NCBI RefSeq assembly: GCF_016735685.1 | Contig: NZ_JAERRA010000001.1 | Coordinates: forward strand, 1,054,001-1,118,000 | DNA: 64,000 bases | Reading direction: 5' to 3' | From: Piscinibacter lacus | Lineage (GTDB): Bacteria > Pseudomonadota > Gammaproteobacteria > Burkholderiales > Burkholderiaceae_C | Shown here: piece after piece, positions 44,890 to 54,584 of the stretch | Position numbering within the stretch: the stretch's first letter is position 1 | Layout of the letters: each line of letters starts with the position of its first letter | Translations under genes and position numbers: made by a program | The notes under the pieces: generated by a model | The model's input: the letters and a program-made list of their open reading frames with translations, nothing else | Databases searched by the model: none | What the model was told of the DNA's origin: nothing

Positions 44890-45501
44890 TCAGCCCAGGC
44901 CCAGCGCCCCGCGCACGGCCGGGTGGCGGCCCAGTTGCCAGGCGATCACCAGCCAGGCGCCCAGGGCCAGGGCCACGCCATAGGGCATGCGCAGGGCGCC
45001 GGCACTGGAGAGATCCCAGCCCACGCGGCTGAAGCCCGACAGCCACAGGCTGCGGCCCATGAAGCGCAGGTTGCGCCAGACATTGCCCAGGCCGCCGCTG
45101 CGCGCCGCGATCCACAGCGCCCACAGCCCGCCGATCAGGGCGGCATTCAGCAGCGCGAAGATGGCGCCGAAGGGGCCCAGGAAGTAGCCGATGACCATCA
45201 TGAACTTCACATCGCCCGCGGCCACCTGGCGGTAGATGAGGGCCGGCGCCATCAGGCCCATGCCCATCAGCATGCCCAGCAGGGCAAAGCCCAGGGCCTG
45301 GGCGGTGAGCTTCCAGCCGCCCGGCACGGTGAAGAAGATGAAGATGGCGGTGGCATAGAGCAGGCCGCCCAGCAGGTAGTCGTTGGGAATGCGGCGGTGC
45401 TTCAGGTCGCTGCGCGCCACGGCCAGGCCCAGCACGCTCAGGCCCAGGAAGAGGGGCGGCGCAATCTGCTGGCTGGCGGAGCTGAGGGTGGGGGCGTCCA
45501 C
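44890..45501 (-). CDS. tadV: TadV/CpaA prepilin peptidase
   Basis: Inner-membrane aspartic protease that cleaves the leader of Flp and TadE-type pilins. The 203-residue chain has about six helices. The two catalytic aspartates are in ARSDLKHRRIPN (near residue 32) and AAGDVKFM (near 96), the latter being the GxGD-type motif. It lacks the N-methylase domain, as do all TadV proteins. The start is GTG 45501. Two terminator-like hairpins lie between flp and this gene. Confidence 0.9.
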   Translation of the reverse strand: MDAPTLSSASQQIAPPLFLGLSVLGLAVARSDLKHRRIPNDYLLGGLLYATAIFIFFTVPGGWKLTAQALGFALLGMLMGMGLMAPALIYRQVAAGDVKFMMVIGYFLGPFGAIFALLNAALIGGLWALWIAARSGGLGNVWRNLRFMGRSLWLSGFSRVGWDLSSAGALRMPYGVALALGAWLVIAWQLGRHPAVRGALGLG

Positions 45502-45525
45502 GGCAAGGGCGACCGGTAGAAAGTG

Positions 45526-45544
45526 AAAAACCCCCGGCAGGGGG
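45526..45544 (-). terminator. Terminator-like hairpin 25 bp before tadV
   Basis: On the minus strand CCCCC-TGCC-GGGGG (45544-45531... read downward) is followed at once by TTTTTC (45530-45525). It has the form of a short rho-independent terminator. Since it sits only 25 bp before the tadV start, it must reduce or control read-through from flp. Confidence 0.6.
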
Positions 45545-45650
45545 AGTCGATTGGAGCGCCCCGCACTGTAGGCAGGCCGGGCCGGCTTGCCGAGCGTGGA
45601 AGCCCCGGGCGAGGTCGGGAGTCCGTCCCGAATCGCGCCTGGAAAAGGGA

Positions 45651-45684
45651 ACGGCCCGTCCGGCGGGGAGGCCGGACGGGCCGT
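45651..45684 (-). terminator. Strong terminator after the flp pilin gene
   Basis: A perfect 14-bp stem, ACGGCCCGTCCGGC (45651-45664) with its complement at 45671-45684 and a six-base loop, lies 36 bp after the flp stop. On the minus strand it is followed by TCCCTTTTCC. Pilin genes are often followed by such an element so that the pilin is made in large excess over the machinery. Confidence 0.75.
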
Positions 45685-45720
45685 GAACTGAATCGAGCTG
45701 CTAATGCCCGATTAGGCTGA

Positions 45721-46128
45721 TCAGAGGCCCGGTTCGATACCGGAGGCGTTGACGTCGGTCACAACGTTCCAACCACCATCGCCCGCCTCATACGCGGAAC
45801 CGCCACCCAGGGTGGCGTTCATGGTGTAGTTCAGCGTCGAAGTGCCTTGAGTCGCAGCATCGCTGGTGCGCTCGGCGAAGCGGTACTCAGCGCCATCTTC
45901 GTCCAGGCCCACCAGGCCATCAGCGGTCAGGCGCACTTGGGCCAGACCTTCGTCGGCTTCGCCGCCCGGCAGGTGGTTGGCCATCCAGGCGTAGAGGTCG
46001 GCGGTCTTGTCGCCCAGCACGACGACGGCGATGTAGGACACCGCGGCGATGCCGCCGAGGGTGATGCCGTACTCGACCATCGACTGGCCTTCTTCGTCCT
46101 TCAGGAACTTCTTGATGGATTGCAGCAT
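45721..46128 (-). CDS. flp: Flp-type major pilin, enlarged
   Basis: 135-residue Flp pilin. The leader MLQSIKKFLKDEEG is cut after G14, leaving QSMVEYGITLGGIAAVSYIAV at the mature N-terminus, with E19 and Y20 at the +5/+6 positions of the Flp signature. Ordinary Flp pilins are 50-75 aa; here about 75 extra residues follow the hydrophobic helix, rich in Gly, Ala, Thr and Asn (TLNYTMNATLGGGSAYEAGDGG), and probably surface-exposed. Transcription is predicted from a sigma-54 promoter about 180 bp upstream. It is followed by a strong terminator. Confidence 0.9.
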   Translation of the reverse strand: MLQSIKKFLKDEEGQSMVEYGITLGGIAAVSYIAVVVLGDKTADLYAWMANHLPGGEADEGLAQVRLTADGLVGLDEDGAEYRFAERTSDAATQGTSTLNYTMNATLGGGSAYEAGDGGWNVVTDVNASGIEPGL

Positions 46129-46308
46129 GGTGTGTCTCCAGAGACTTGTTTGGGTTCGGAACCCCCCGGGGGAGAACGGGATGCACCGCAGGCCGTCGGG
46201 GAGCCGGCTGCGGGCGGCGGCTTGCGCCACCGCGGTGGGGAGGCCTTGCGGCCCGACGCATGACCCTCTTGCGAGGGGTCTGCCCCGACTTGCGTGGCGC
46301 TGTAGAAG

Positions 46309-46323
46309 GCAGGCCACGTGCCA
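46309..46323 (-). promoter_or_regulatory. Sigma-54 promoter match upstream of flp
   Basis: The minus strand reads TGGCACGTGGCCTGC. Compared with the consensus TGGCACG-N4-TTGC it fits all seven bases of the -24 box and three of four at -12, with the required GG-N10-GC spacing. The predicted start is near 46297, giving a leader of about 170 bases. An NtrC-type activator gene lies at 48236-49729. Confidence 0.65.
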
Positions 46324-46433
46324 GCCGGCCGCAAGCCTGGGGTAAGCCCCAGACGGTGGTCGGCAAGTGCTTGATTCGTCGGAAGGCGTCCCGGAGTTCT
46401 TCCCGAAGCCTGCGGCCGGCCCCGGCCGGGCGG

Positions 46434-46483
46434 CTGGTTGCCCGGCAACCAGGGTGGCCGCAGCGTGGTTGCTGCGCAGCCAC
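46434..46483. promoter_or_regulatory. Two similar dyads, candidate enhancer sites for an NtrC-type activator
   Basis: CTGGTTGC-CCG-GCAACCAG (46434-46452) is a perfect dyad. GTGGTTGC-TGC-GCAGCCAC (46465-46483) is nearly perfect. They share the core TGGTTGC-N3-GCARCCA, their centres are 31 bp apart (about three helical turns), and they lie about 120 and 150 bp upstream of the -24 box of the flp promoter, the usual distance for enhancer-binding proteins. Confidence 0.6.
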
Positions 46484-46661
46484 CGGCGCTGGGGGGTGGC
46501 TCGGCGGGCGGATGCGGGCCCGGGGCCCCGATTCCGGGGGGGTGTTGAGCTTTTGTCAGCCGGGCAAGCAAATGTGTGAATCCGGTAACAGGGGCAGGCG
46601 GTAATCGGCAGGTCGGACGTGTTTGTCCGCGCCCTTTCCCAGAACACGACCCGGAGCCCGC

Positions 46662-48158
46662 ATGAGCCTCACCTCCACCCTTTCCAGCCTGACCACGCCG
46701 CTGCCCCTGAGCCTGCCGGTGCTGCCCACCGCTGTGACCAGCGTGATCGACGAGCTGGAGTCGGCCCTGCCGGCCACCCTGCCGTCGCTGGCCCTGCCGG
46801 CCCTGCCCGCGCTGCCCGGCCTGCCGGGCCTGCCCGCCCTGCCGGTGGACCTGCCCGTCGACCTGCCGCTGGGCCTGACCTCGCTGGCCGCGCCGGATGC
46901 CCTGATCGGCAAGCTCGAAGACCTGCTCGGCGACCTGACCGGTCAACTTGACGGCCTGCTGGGCGCGCTGCCCGCCGCCGACCTGCCCGATCTGCCGGGC
47001 CTGGGCGACCTGAATGCCCTGATCGACGAAATCCAAAGCATCGTCGACGCGACCGTGGTGCCCCTGGTGGCCGGCGGCGTGGACCTGCTGCAAGACGTCA
47101 TCGACGGCGTGCAGGCCCTGCTGGCTGACCCCAGCCTGAATGCCCTGGCCGCTGGCGCCAGCGACCTGCTGGGCGCGGTGACCGCCGCCACCGGCGGCGC
47201 CCTGGTGCTGCTGGACGGCGCCGCCATCGACCCGCTGCTGGACCTGGCCGCCGGTGGCGTGGACACCGTGGGTGCCACCCTGGCCGACGCGCTGGCGCCG
47301 GTGCTGGCTGCCGCGCCGCAACTGGCCCCGGTGGCCGCCACGGCCGCCAACCTGCTGGCCCTGAGCTCGGACGCCGTCTCCGGCCTGAACGAAGCCGCCG
47401 CCCCGGCCGTGCTGGGCACCCTGGCCACCGTGAACAACGGCGTGGCCCTGGTCGACGCCGCCCTGGTGGCCGTGGACCCGCTGCTCGACACCCTGGACGG
47501 CCTGGCCGCCGGCAACCTGCCCGCCCTGCCCAGCCTGCCGGGCCTGCCCGCCGCGCCGGCGCTGGACGACGTGCTGGGCCTGCTGCCGGTCGGCGGTGGC
47601 CTGTCGGGCCTGCCGGATGTCGGCGGTCTGCTGGGCGGCCTGCCGGACGTCGGCGGCTTGCTGGGTGGCCTGCCGCTGGACGGCGGTCTGCCCGCGCTGC
47701 CGGCCCTGCCGGATGTCGGCGGCCTGCTGGCCCTGCTGCCGCTGGACGGCGGCCTGCCTGCGCTGCCGGCCCTGCCGGACGCGGGTGGCCTGCTGGCGCT
47801 GCTGCCGGTCGGCGGCGGTCTGCCGGCCCTGCCGGCGCTGGACCTGGGCGGCCTGCCTTCGCTGCCGGCCCTGGACCTGGGCGGCCTCAACGACGTGCCG
47901 GTGCTGGGTGACCTGGCCGCCGGCCTGGGTGGCCTGGGCGGTCTGGTCGAGGTGGTGGACACCGTGGTCGACGCAGCCAACAGCGTGCTGGCCGCGCTGC
48001 CCGAGCTGCCGGTGGCCCTGCCGGCCCCGGTGGCCGGCCTGGTCGATCAGCTCGACGGCGCCCTGGACCCGCTGCTGAACCTGGACAGCACCAGCGTGGG
48101 CGTGAGCCTGGATTCGGTGGCGACCGCCGACATCGCGCTGCAACTGCCGCTGATCTGA
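46662..48158 (+). CDS. Leu/Ala/Gly/Pro/Asp-rich repeat protein, no recognised family
   Basis: 498-residue protein that I do not recognise. It has no Phe, Tyr, Trp, Cys, His or Arg, one Lys (near residue 87) and only the initiator Met, so it is acidic and strongly biased. The N-terminal part has LPALPALPGLPGLPALP; residues about 120-290 look helical (GVDLLQDVIDGVQALL; LVDAALVAVDPLLDTL); about 310-409 form tandem repeats built on LPLDGGLPALPALPD and GGLLAL; the end is VATADIALQLPLI. There is no signal peptide or membrane anchor. ATG 46662 has GGAG upstream. It ends at a strong terminator. Automatic pipelines might call such chains collagen-like, but the Gly-x-y period is not kept. Confidence 0.75.
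   Translation: MSLTSTLSSLTTPLPLSLPVLPTAVTSVIDELESALPATLPSLALPALPALPGLPGLPALPVDLPVDLPLGLTSLAAPDALIGKLEDLLGDLTGQLDGLLGALPAADLPDLPGLGDLNALIDEIQSIVDATVVPLVAGGVDLLQDVIDGVQALLADPSLNALAAGASDLLGAVTAATGGALVLLDGAAIDPLLDLAAGGVDTVGATLADALAPVLAAAPQLAPVAATAANLLALSSDAVSGLNEAAAPAVLGTLATVNNGVALVDAALVAVDPLLDTLDGLAAGNLPALPSLPGLPAAPALDDVLGLLPVGGGLSGLPDVGGLLGGLPDVGGLLGGLPLDGGLPALPALPDVGGLLALLPLDGGLPALPALPDAGGLLALLPVGGGLPALPALDLGGLPSLPALDLGGLNDVPVLGDLAAGLGGLGGLVEVVDTVVDAANSVLAALPELPVALPAPVAGLVDQLDGALDPLLNLDSTSVGVSLDSVATADIALQLPLI
47588..47889 (+). repeat. Tandem repeats inside the Leu/Gly/Pro-rich gene
   Basis: The segment codes for short (11-residue PDVGGLLGGL-type) and longer (22-residue, beginning LPLDGGLPALP) units. 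The longer unit occurs about three times in a row, a 66-bp DNA period, with synonymous differences between copies. The protein repeats are better conserved than the DNA, which suggests selection on the protein. Confidence 0.75.
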
Positions 48159-48206
48159 TGCTTGAATGATCGTGGGCTGGCCTCGAAGGGGGGCCAGTTC
48201 CTCTGG

Positions 48207-48235
48207 GCCGTCCGGCGCAAGCCGGGCGGCTTTTT

Positions 48236-48237
<2 letters not shown>
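48207..48237 (+). terminator. Rho-independent terminator after the repeat-protein gene
   Basis: GCCGTCCGGC-GCAA-GCCGGGCGGC (48207-48230; one T-G wobble pair) is followed by seven T (48231-48237). It lies 49 bp after the repeat-protein stop and touches the 3' end of the converging regulator gene. Confidence 0.88.
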
Positions 48238-49725
<1,488 letters not shown>

Positions 49726-49729
<4 letters not shown>

Positions 49730-51378
49730 CGGCGGGGTCGGTCGAAGCTGCTGGCGTAGCGCTGCGCCCAGGCGTGGAAGGCGGTGTGCAGGGCGGCGCT
49801 GAGGGGGGCGGTGGTGCCTTGGGCAGCGGTGCCTTGGGGGGCGGCGGGGTCGGCTTCGGCCTCCGCGGTGGCGGCCCAGGCGGACAGGGGCGTGCCGGGC
49901 CGGCGCGGCAGGCGGATGCGGGCTTCGGTGCCGCCGCTGGACGGGCTGAGGAATTCGAGCCGGCCACCATGGCTTTCGCAGACCTTGGTGCAGAAGGGCA
50001 GGCCGAGGCCGCTGCCGCCGGGCTTGCTGCTGGGCAGGGGCGGCAGGCCGTGCAGGGCGGGCGGGCCGCGCCAGCCGGGGCCGCGGTCGCGGACGCTGAG
50101 CCAGGCTTCGTCGGCATGGGCGCCCAGGGCGAGGCTGAGGGGGGCGCCGGGGGGCGAGGCTTCGGCGGCGTTGACGATGAGGGCGCTGACGGCCTGTTCC
50201 AGCAGCTCGGGGTCGATCGCCACGACCAGGGGCTGGCTCCAGCCCATGCGCTCGATGGTGATCTGGCGGCCGTCGAGCACGGCGGCATGCAGGGCCAGGG
50301 CCTGGTCGGCGACCTGGCGCAGGTCGGTGGCGACGGGCCGCGGTTGCAGGGGATGCAGGTAGGAGAGCAGGGCGTGCGTCCAGGCGGCAAGGCGGTCGCT
50401 GGCGCCGATGATGTCGGCCAGGGCCTCGCGGGTGTCGGCCGGCAGGCCGGGCGTATCGGCAATTTGGGCGGTGGCGCGGATGCTGGCCAGGGGGTTGCGG
50501 ATGTTGTGCGCCACCACGGGGATGAGCGCGCCCAGCACGGCCTGCCGTTCGGACTGCACCAGGGCCTGGCGGCTGGCGGCCAGCTCGGCGGCCATGGCAT
50601 TGATGCCCTGGGCGAGGCTGCGCAGCTCGGTGGTGCCGCGGTCGGGCACGCGGTGGGCGAGGTCGCCGTCGCGGATGCGGCGGGTGGCATCGAGCACATC
50701 GCCCAGCGGCCGGCTGAAGTGGCGCCGCAGGTGGGCGCTGGAATAGACCATCAGCAAAGCGGCCAGGGCCAGGGTGAGGGCGAGCACCACCGGCACCCAG
50801 CGGGTGAGGAAGGCGAGCTGGCGGGTCTGCTCGGCATGCTGGCGCTGGAGCAGGGCCTCGAAGCGGGCGAGCGCGTCTTCGTAGTGCTGGAAGGCGCCGG
50901 ACTCGATCTCGGTGTGCATGAGGCGCAGGATGGACTGCGTCTCGGCCGGGAGCTGGCCCTCCGGCCCCGGCCGGGTGTTGCGCATCAGGGTTTCGCTGAT
51001 GCGCAGCACCTCGCCGTAGGCATCGCGCAGCTCGCGGGCCAGGCGCATTTCCTCGGAATGGCGGAGCTGCTGCTCCAGTTGGTCGAAGCGCTTCTCGATA
51101 CCGCGGGTGAAGGCGCCGTATTCATTGCGGGCGCTGGGGTCGCCGAGCAGGATGTCGTCGAAGACTTCCTTGACCTGGCGGTAGAGGGTGCCGCGGATGG
51201 CATAGACCTCGGATTCCAGCGCGGCGAGGCGGCTGATCTCGCTGGAGACCGCCTCCCAGGGCCGGGTGCCGAGCAGGCCGAGCACGCCGCTGAAGACGAT
51301 CAGCAGCACATAGCCCAGCGAGATGCGGCTCTGGAAGCGCCGCAGCGAGCGGGCCGGACCGAACCATTCAAAGCTCAT
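49726..51378 (-). CDS. Sensor histidine kinase paired with the NtrC-type regulator
   Basis: 550-residue membrane kinase. Two membrane helices (about 21-38 and 194-213) enclose a periplasmic helical sensor of about 155 residues, probably a four-helix bundle. HAMP spans about 214-266, the phospho-acceptor is H291 (VVAHNIRNPLASIRA, of NtrB type), and the ATPase domain has DRGPGW and GSGLGLPF boxes. The C-terminal ~60 residues are an Ala-rich extension. It shares ATGA with the regulator gene, so the pair is co-translated. Confidence 0.9.
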
Positions 51379-51514
51379 CGGCGCAGGGCGGGAGGGGGAG
51401 GGCGGCGCAAAAGCCGCGGATGATCCCCCGCCCCCCGGAGCGACCGGCTGGGACTTTTGCCCGATCAGGCCGGGCCCCGGGCAAGCCCGGAGCCGCGGGC
51501 CCGTGCGCCTGGCC

Positions 51515-51994
51515 TCAGGCCCCCGGGAAGACGATGGCGGCGTTGAGCGCGCCGGCGAAGGCGACCCAGAGCAGGTAGGGCAGCAGCATCAGGGTGCAGC
51601 CCGGCACCCGGCGGCTGCGCCCCACCAGCCAGGCGACGGAGAGCCAGAGCAGCACGACCTCGACCAGGGCCCAGTCGGGCCGGCGCAGGCCGAAGAAGAT
51701 CACGCTCCAGGCGAGGTTCAGGCCGGCGTTGAGGCCGAAGTCGCGCAGCACGGCGCGGCGCGCGGCGGCATCGGGCGCGGCATCCCAGCAGCGCACGGCG
51801 GCCCAGGCGGTGAGGGTGTAGATGAGCGTCCAGGCCGGGCCGAAGAGGAAATCCGGCGGCTTCCAGGCGGGCTGCTTGAGGGCCTGGTACCAGGGGCCGA
51901 CATCGGTGACGGCGCCGCCGAGCAGGGCGGTGAGCAGGGCCACGCCCGCCGCGACGGCGACGGGGGCGCGGCGCCATCCGCGCCGCGCACTCAT
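51515..51994 (-). CDS. tspO: TspO/MBR-family tryptophan-rich sensory protein
   Basis: 159-residue membrane protein with five helices and the TspO signature WYQALKQPAWKPPDFLFGPAW, broken here by normal spacing, followed by YTLTAWAAV and NLAWSVIFFGLRRPDWAL. TspO binds tetrapyrroles and, in Rhodobacter, lowers pigment gene expression in oxygen. Its ATG overlaps the bchP stop (ATGA), making it the last gene of a translationally coupled bchG run. This is consistent with a feedback role on bacteriochlorophyll intermediates. Confidence 0.92.
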   Translation of the reverse strand: MSARRGWRRAPVAVAAGVALLTALLGGAVTDVGPWYQALKQPAWKPPDFLFGPAWTLIYTLTAWAAVRCWDAAPDAAARRAVLRDFGLNAGLNLAWSVIFFGLRRPDWALVEVVLLWLSVAWLVGRSRRVPGCTLMLLPYLLWVAFAGALNAAIVFPGA

Positions 51995-53220
51995 GCCCGG
52001 ATCAGGCCGAGCAGGTGGGCGAGGTCCTTGAAGAAGATGCGCACATGCGCCATGGGGCGGGCGCGGACCAGGGCCTTGTTCATGTAGGACTCGAAGGTGA
52101 GTTGCTGCACGTCGCGGTCGGCGCAGATGCTCACGAAGCGTTCGCGGCGCTTGTCGCTGACGTACCAGAAGCGCTGCATGATGCCGAGGATCCAGAAGAC
52201 CTTGCGGTGATCGCGCATGAAGGCCTTGCGGGCGTAGGCGAGTTGCCGGCCATCGGCATGGACGATGGCGCGGGACACGGCTTCGGCCGCAAGCCGCCCG
52301 CCGAGCATGGCGTAGTAGATGCCTTCGCCCGAGGCGGGGGCGACGACGCCGGCGGCATCACCGGCCAGGACCACGTCGCGGCCGTTGTCCCAGCGCGGCA
52401 GGGGCTTGAGCGGGATGGGCGCGCCTTCGCGACGCAGCAGCTCGCAGCCCTCCAGCCCGGCCGCCTCGCGCAGCCGGCCGACCGAGGCGCGCAGCGACCA
52501 GCCCTTGTCGGCGCTGCCGCTGCCGACGCTGAGGGTGTCGCCGTGCGGGAAGACCCAGCCGTAGAAGTCGGGCGAGAGGCTGCCGCGGTAATAGACATCG
52601 CAGCGGCTGCCGTCGTAGCCGGCGGGTTCGGGCTGCGGGCGCTTGAGCACCTCGTGGTAGGCGAAGACGAAGCGGCCGCCTTCGGCCTTCGGCACGGCTT
52701 GCAGGGCGATCTGCGAGCGCGCGCCGTCGGCGCCGACGATGTGGCGGGGGTGGACGACGAAGGTCTCGCCCTGGGCGTCGCGGCAGATGACGCGGGCGCT
52801 GCCGTCGGGCTCGCGCTCCAGGCGCTCGAAGTGGCCGTTGAGGCGCTGGGCGCCGGCCTGGGCGGCGCGATCGCGCAGCCATTCGTCGAAGACCTCGCGG
52901 TCGACCATGCCGACGTAGCCGCCCTCGATGGGAATGTCGACCTGCCGGCCGACCGGCGAGATCATGCGCGCGGCCCGGGCCTTGGCGACGATGAGGTGGT
53001 CGGGGATCTCGAAGTCGCGGATCAGCCGTGGCGGCACGGCGCCGCCACAGGGCTTGATGCGGCCGGCGCGGTCGAGCAGCAGCACGCTGAGGCCTTCGCG
53101 GGCCAGGTCGTGCGCGGCGGTGGCGCCGGCCGGCCCGCCGCCGACGACGAGCACGGCGGGTCGCAGGTTGACAGGGGCTGCGGCGGCGCTCGAAGCGGTG
53201 GCGGGGCGGGACGGGTTCAT
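51991..53220 (-). CDS. bchP: BchP, geranylgeranyl-bacteriochlorophyll reductase
   Basis: 409-residue FAD enzyme that reduces the geranylgeranyl tail of bacteriochlorophyll a to phytyl. It has the dinucleotide motif VVGGGPAGATAA (about 25-36), KPCGGAVPPRLI, the GADGARS segment and the later GDAAGVVAPASGEGIYYAM motif. These fit BchP/ChlP. The N-terminal ~17 residues are Ala/Pro-rich. It overlaps the PucC-like gene by 4 bases at its start and tspO by 4 at its end. Confidence 0.95.
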   Translation of the reverse strand: MNPSRPATASSAAAAPVNLRPAVLVVGGGPAGATAAHDLAREGLSVLLLDRAGRIKPCGGAVPPRLIRDFEIPDHLIVAKARAARMISPVGRQVDIPIEGGYVGMVDREVFDEWLRDRAAQAGAQRLNGHFERLEREPDGSARVICRDAQGETFVVHPRHIVGADGARSQIALQAVPKAEGGRFVFAYHEVLKRPQPEPAGYDGSRCDVYYRGSLSPDFYGWVFPHGDTLSVGSGSADKGWSLRASVGRLREAAGLEGCELLRREGAPIPLKPLPRWDNGRDVVLAGDAAGVVAPASGEGIYYAMLGGRLAAEAVSRAIVHADGRQLAYARKAFMRDHRKVFWILGIMQRFWYVSDKRRERFVSICADRDVQQLTFESYMNKALVRARPMAHVRIFFKDLAHLLGLIRA

Positions 53221-54584
53221 GGGCGGGGTCCGGGTCGGAGCCAGGGGCCGCGGAGCCCGGCCTCGGTGGGGCTGCGCGGTGCGGCGGGGCCGGCGCGCTG
53301 GATGCCGCGCGCGACGGCGGCGGCGGCAAGGAAGAGCAGGGCCTCGCCCGCGAAGACCAGGGCATAGGCCGGGCCGGGGGCGTCGATCCAGAGATTGGCC
53401 AGGTCGCTCAGCACGGTGCCGAGCAGGCCGCCGAGACCGAAGGCCAGGGCCTGGGCGCCGCCCCACAGGCCCATGCGCAGGCCCTCGCGGCCCGGGCCGC
53501 CCTGGCCGGCGAGCTGCATCATCGAGCCGATGGCGGCGATCGAGAAGGCGCCGTTGGCCACGCCGAGCAAGACCACATTGGCCAGCAGCGGCCAGCCCGG
53601 CCCTTGCTGCCCGGCCAGTACCAGGCCGGCCAGGGCCAGGGCGGAGGCGAGGCAGCCGCCGACCATCCAGCCGCGCAGCGTGCCCACCGGCCGGCCGCCG
53701 AAGCGCCCGCCGGCCGTGGCCGCCAGCAGCATGCCGACGAGCACGCCGCCGTGCTGGGCGCCGGCAAGCTGGGTGGACTGGCCGGCGCTGTAGCCGAAGA
53801 CGAGGCCGGCGAAGGGTTCGAGGATCAGGTCCTGCGTGCTGAAGGCCAGCATGGACACGAAGACGAAGACGGTGAAGCGCCGGGCGGCGGCTTCGTCCCA
53901 GACGGCGGCCAGGGCGGCGCGGAAGCGCAGCGGGGCGGCGGCAGGCCGGCCGGCGGGGTCGGCCGGGGCCGGCGCGGCGGCTGGGCCTTCCAGGCCGCGC
54001 AGGGCCAGCACGCTGATCAGCAGGGCCAGCAGGGCGACACCGGCCGAGACGGCAAGCAGGCGCTGCGGGCTGTAGGGATCGAGCCAGGCCCCGGCCAGGC
54101 CGGCGGTGAGCGCGAAGCCGAAGATCATCATCAGCCAGACGACGGTGGCCGCCGGCGCCCGCCGTGCCGGGGCCACGCGCTTGGCCAGCAGGGTGAGCAG
54201 GGCGGTGCCGCCGGCGCTGACACCCAGGCCGACGAGCACGAAGCCCAGCACGGCCAGGGCCAGGCCGGGGCCGCGGGCGCTGTCCATCCAGGCGACGGCG
54301 GCGGCGGCGGTGAGGCTGCCGAGCGCCAGCACCAGCATGCCGCCGAGGATCCAGGGGGTGCGACGGCCGCCCTGGTCGCTGCCATGGCCCATGCGCGGCC
54401 GGGCGATCTGCACCAGGTAGTGCAGGGCCACCAGCAGGCCGGGCAGCACGGCGGGCAGGCCCAGCTCGACGACCATGACCCGGTTGAGGGTGGAGGTGGT
54501 CATCACCACCAGGCCGCCGAGCGCGGCCTGCACCAGGCCCAGGCGGGCGATGCCGCCCCAGCCGAGATCGGGCCCGCCGCTCAT
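53217..54584 (-). CDS. PucC/Bch2-family MFS transporter-like protein (light-harvesting assembly)
   Basis: 455-residue major-facilitator-type protein with about twelve helices. It belongs to the PucC/LhaA/Bch2 group: the motif IARPRMGHGSDQGGRRTPWI (about 59-78) and FSTQDLILEPFAGLVFG are distinctive. Such proteins assist light-harvesting complex assembly or bacteriochlorophyll delivery. The position between bchG and bchP is the same as the gene called orf428 or bch2 in other purple bacteria, so it is not the pucC of the puc operon. It overlaps both neighbours by ATGA. Confidence 0.9.
   Translation of the reverse strand: MSGGPDLGWGGIARLGLVQAALGGLVVMTTSTLNRVMVVELGLPAVLPGLLVALHYLVQIARPRMGHGSDQGGRRTPWILGGMLVLALGSLTAAAAVAWMDSARGPGLALAVLGFVLVGLGVSAGGTALLTLLAKRVAPARRAPAATVVWLMMIFGFALTAGLAGAWLDPYSPQRLLAVSAGVALLALLISVLALRGLEGPAAAPAPADPAGRPAAAPLRFRAALAAVWDEAAARRFTVFVFVSMLAFSTQDLILEPFAGLVFGYSAGQSTQLAGAQHGGVLVGMLLAATAGGRFGGRPVGTLRGWMVGGCLASALALAGLVLAGQQGPGWPLLANVVLLGVANGAFSIAAIGSMMQLAGQGGPGREGLRMGLWGGAQALAFGLGGLLGTVLSDLANLWIDAPGPAYALVFAGEALLFLAAAAVARGIQRAGPAAPRSPTEAGLRGPWLRPGPRP

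Larger units (their letters stand above)
46129..46661. other. 533-bp regulatory region between flp and the divergent repeat-protein gene
   Basis: No gene is seen. From the flp side it holds a leader of about 170 bases, the sigma-54 promoter match (46309-46323), a hairpin CTGGGG-TAAG-CCCCAG (46337-46352), two related dyads (46434-46452 and 46465-46483), a GC-rich tract and, nearest the plus-strand gene, an AT-richer segment (about 46545-46610). There TTGTCA (46553-46558) and GTGAAT (46576-46581) are 17 bp apart and may be a weak sigma-70 promoter. A GGAG lies before ATG 46662. Confidence 0.7.

Noticed and set aside
46484..46661. A second sigma-54 promoter facing the repeat-protein gene
   Set aside because: Several GG and GC pairs occur, but none has the N10 spacing together with TGGC and TTGC-like boxes. 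Only a weak sigma-70 candidate was found.
47588..47889. Regular repeats that might be a CRISPR array
   Set aside because: The periods are multiples of three, there are no unique spacers, and they code for protein repeats in a long open frame. No cas gene is nearby.
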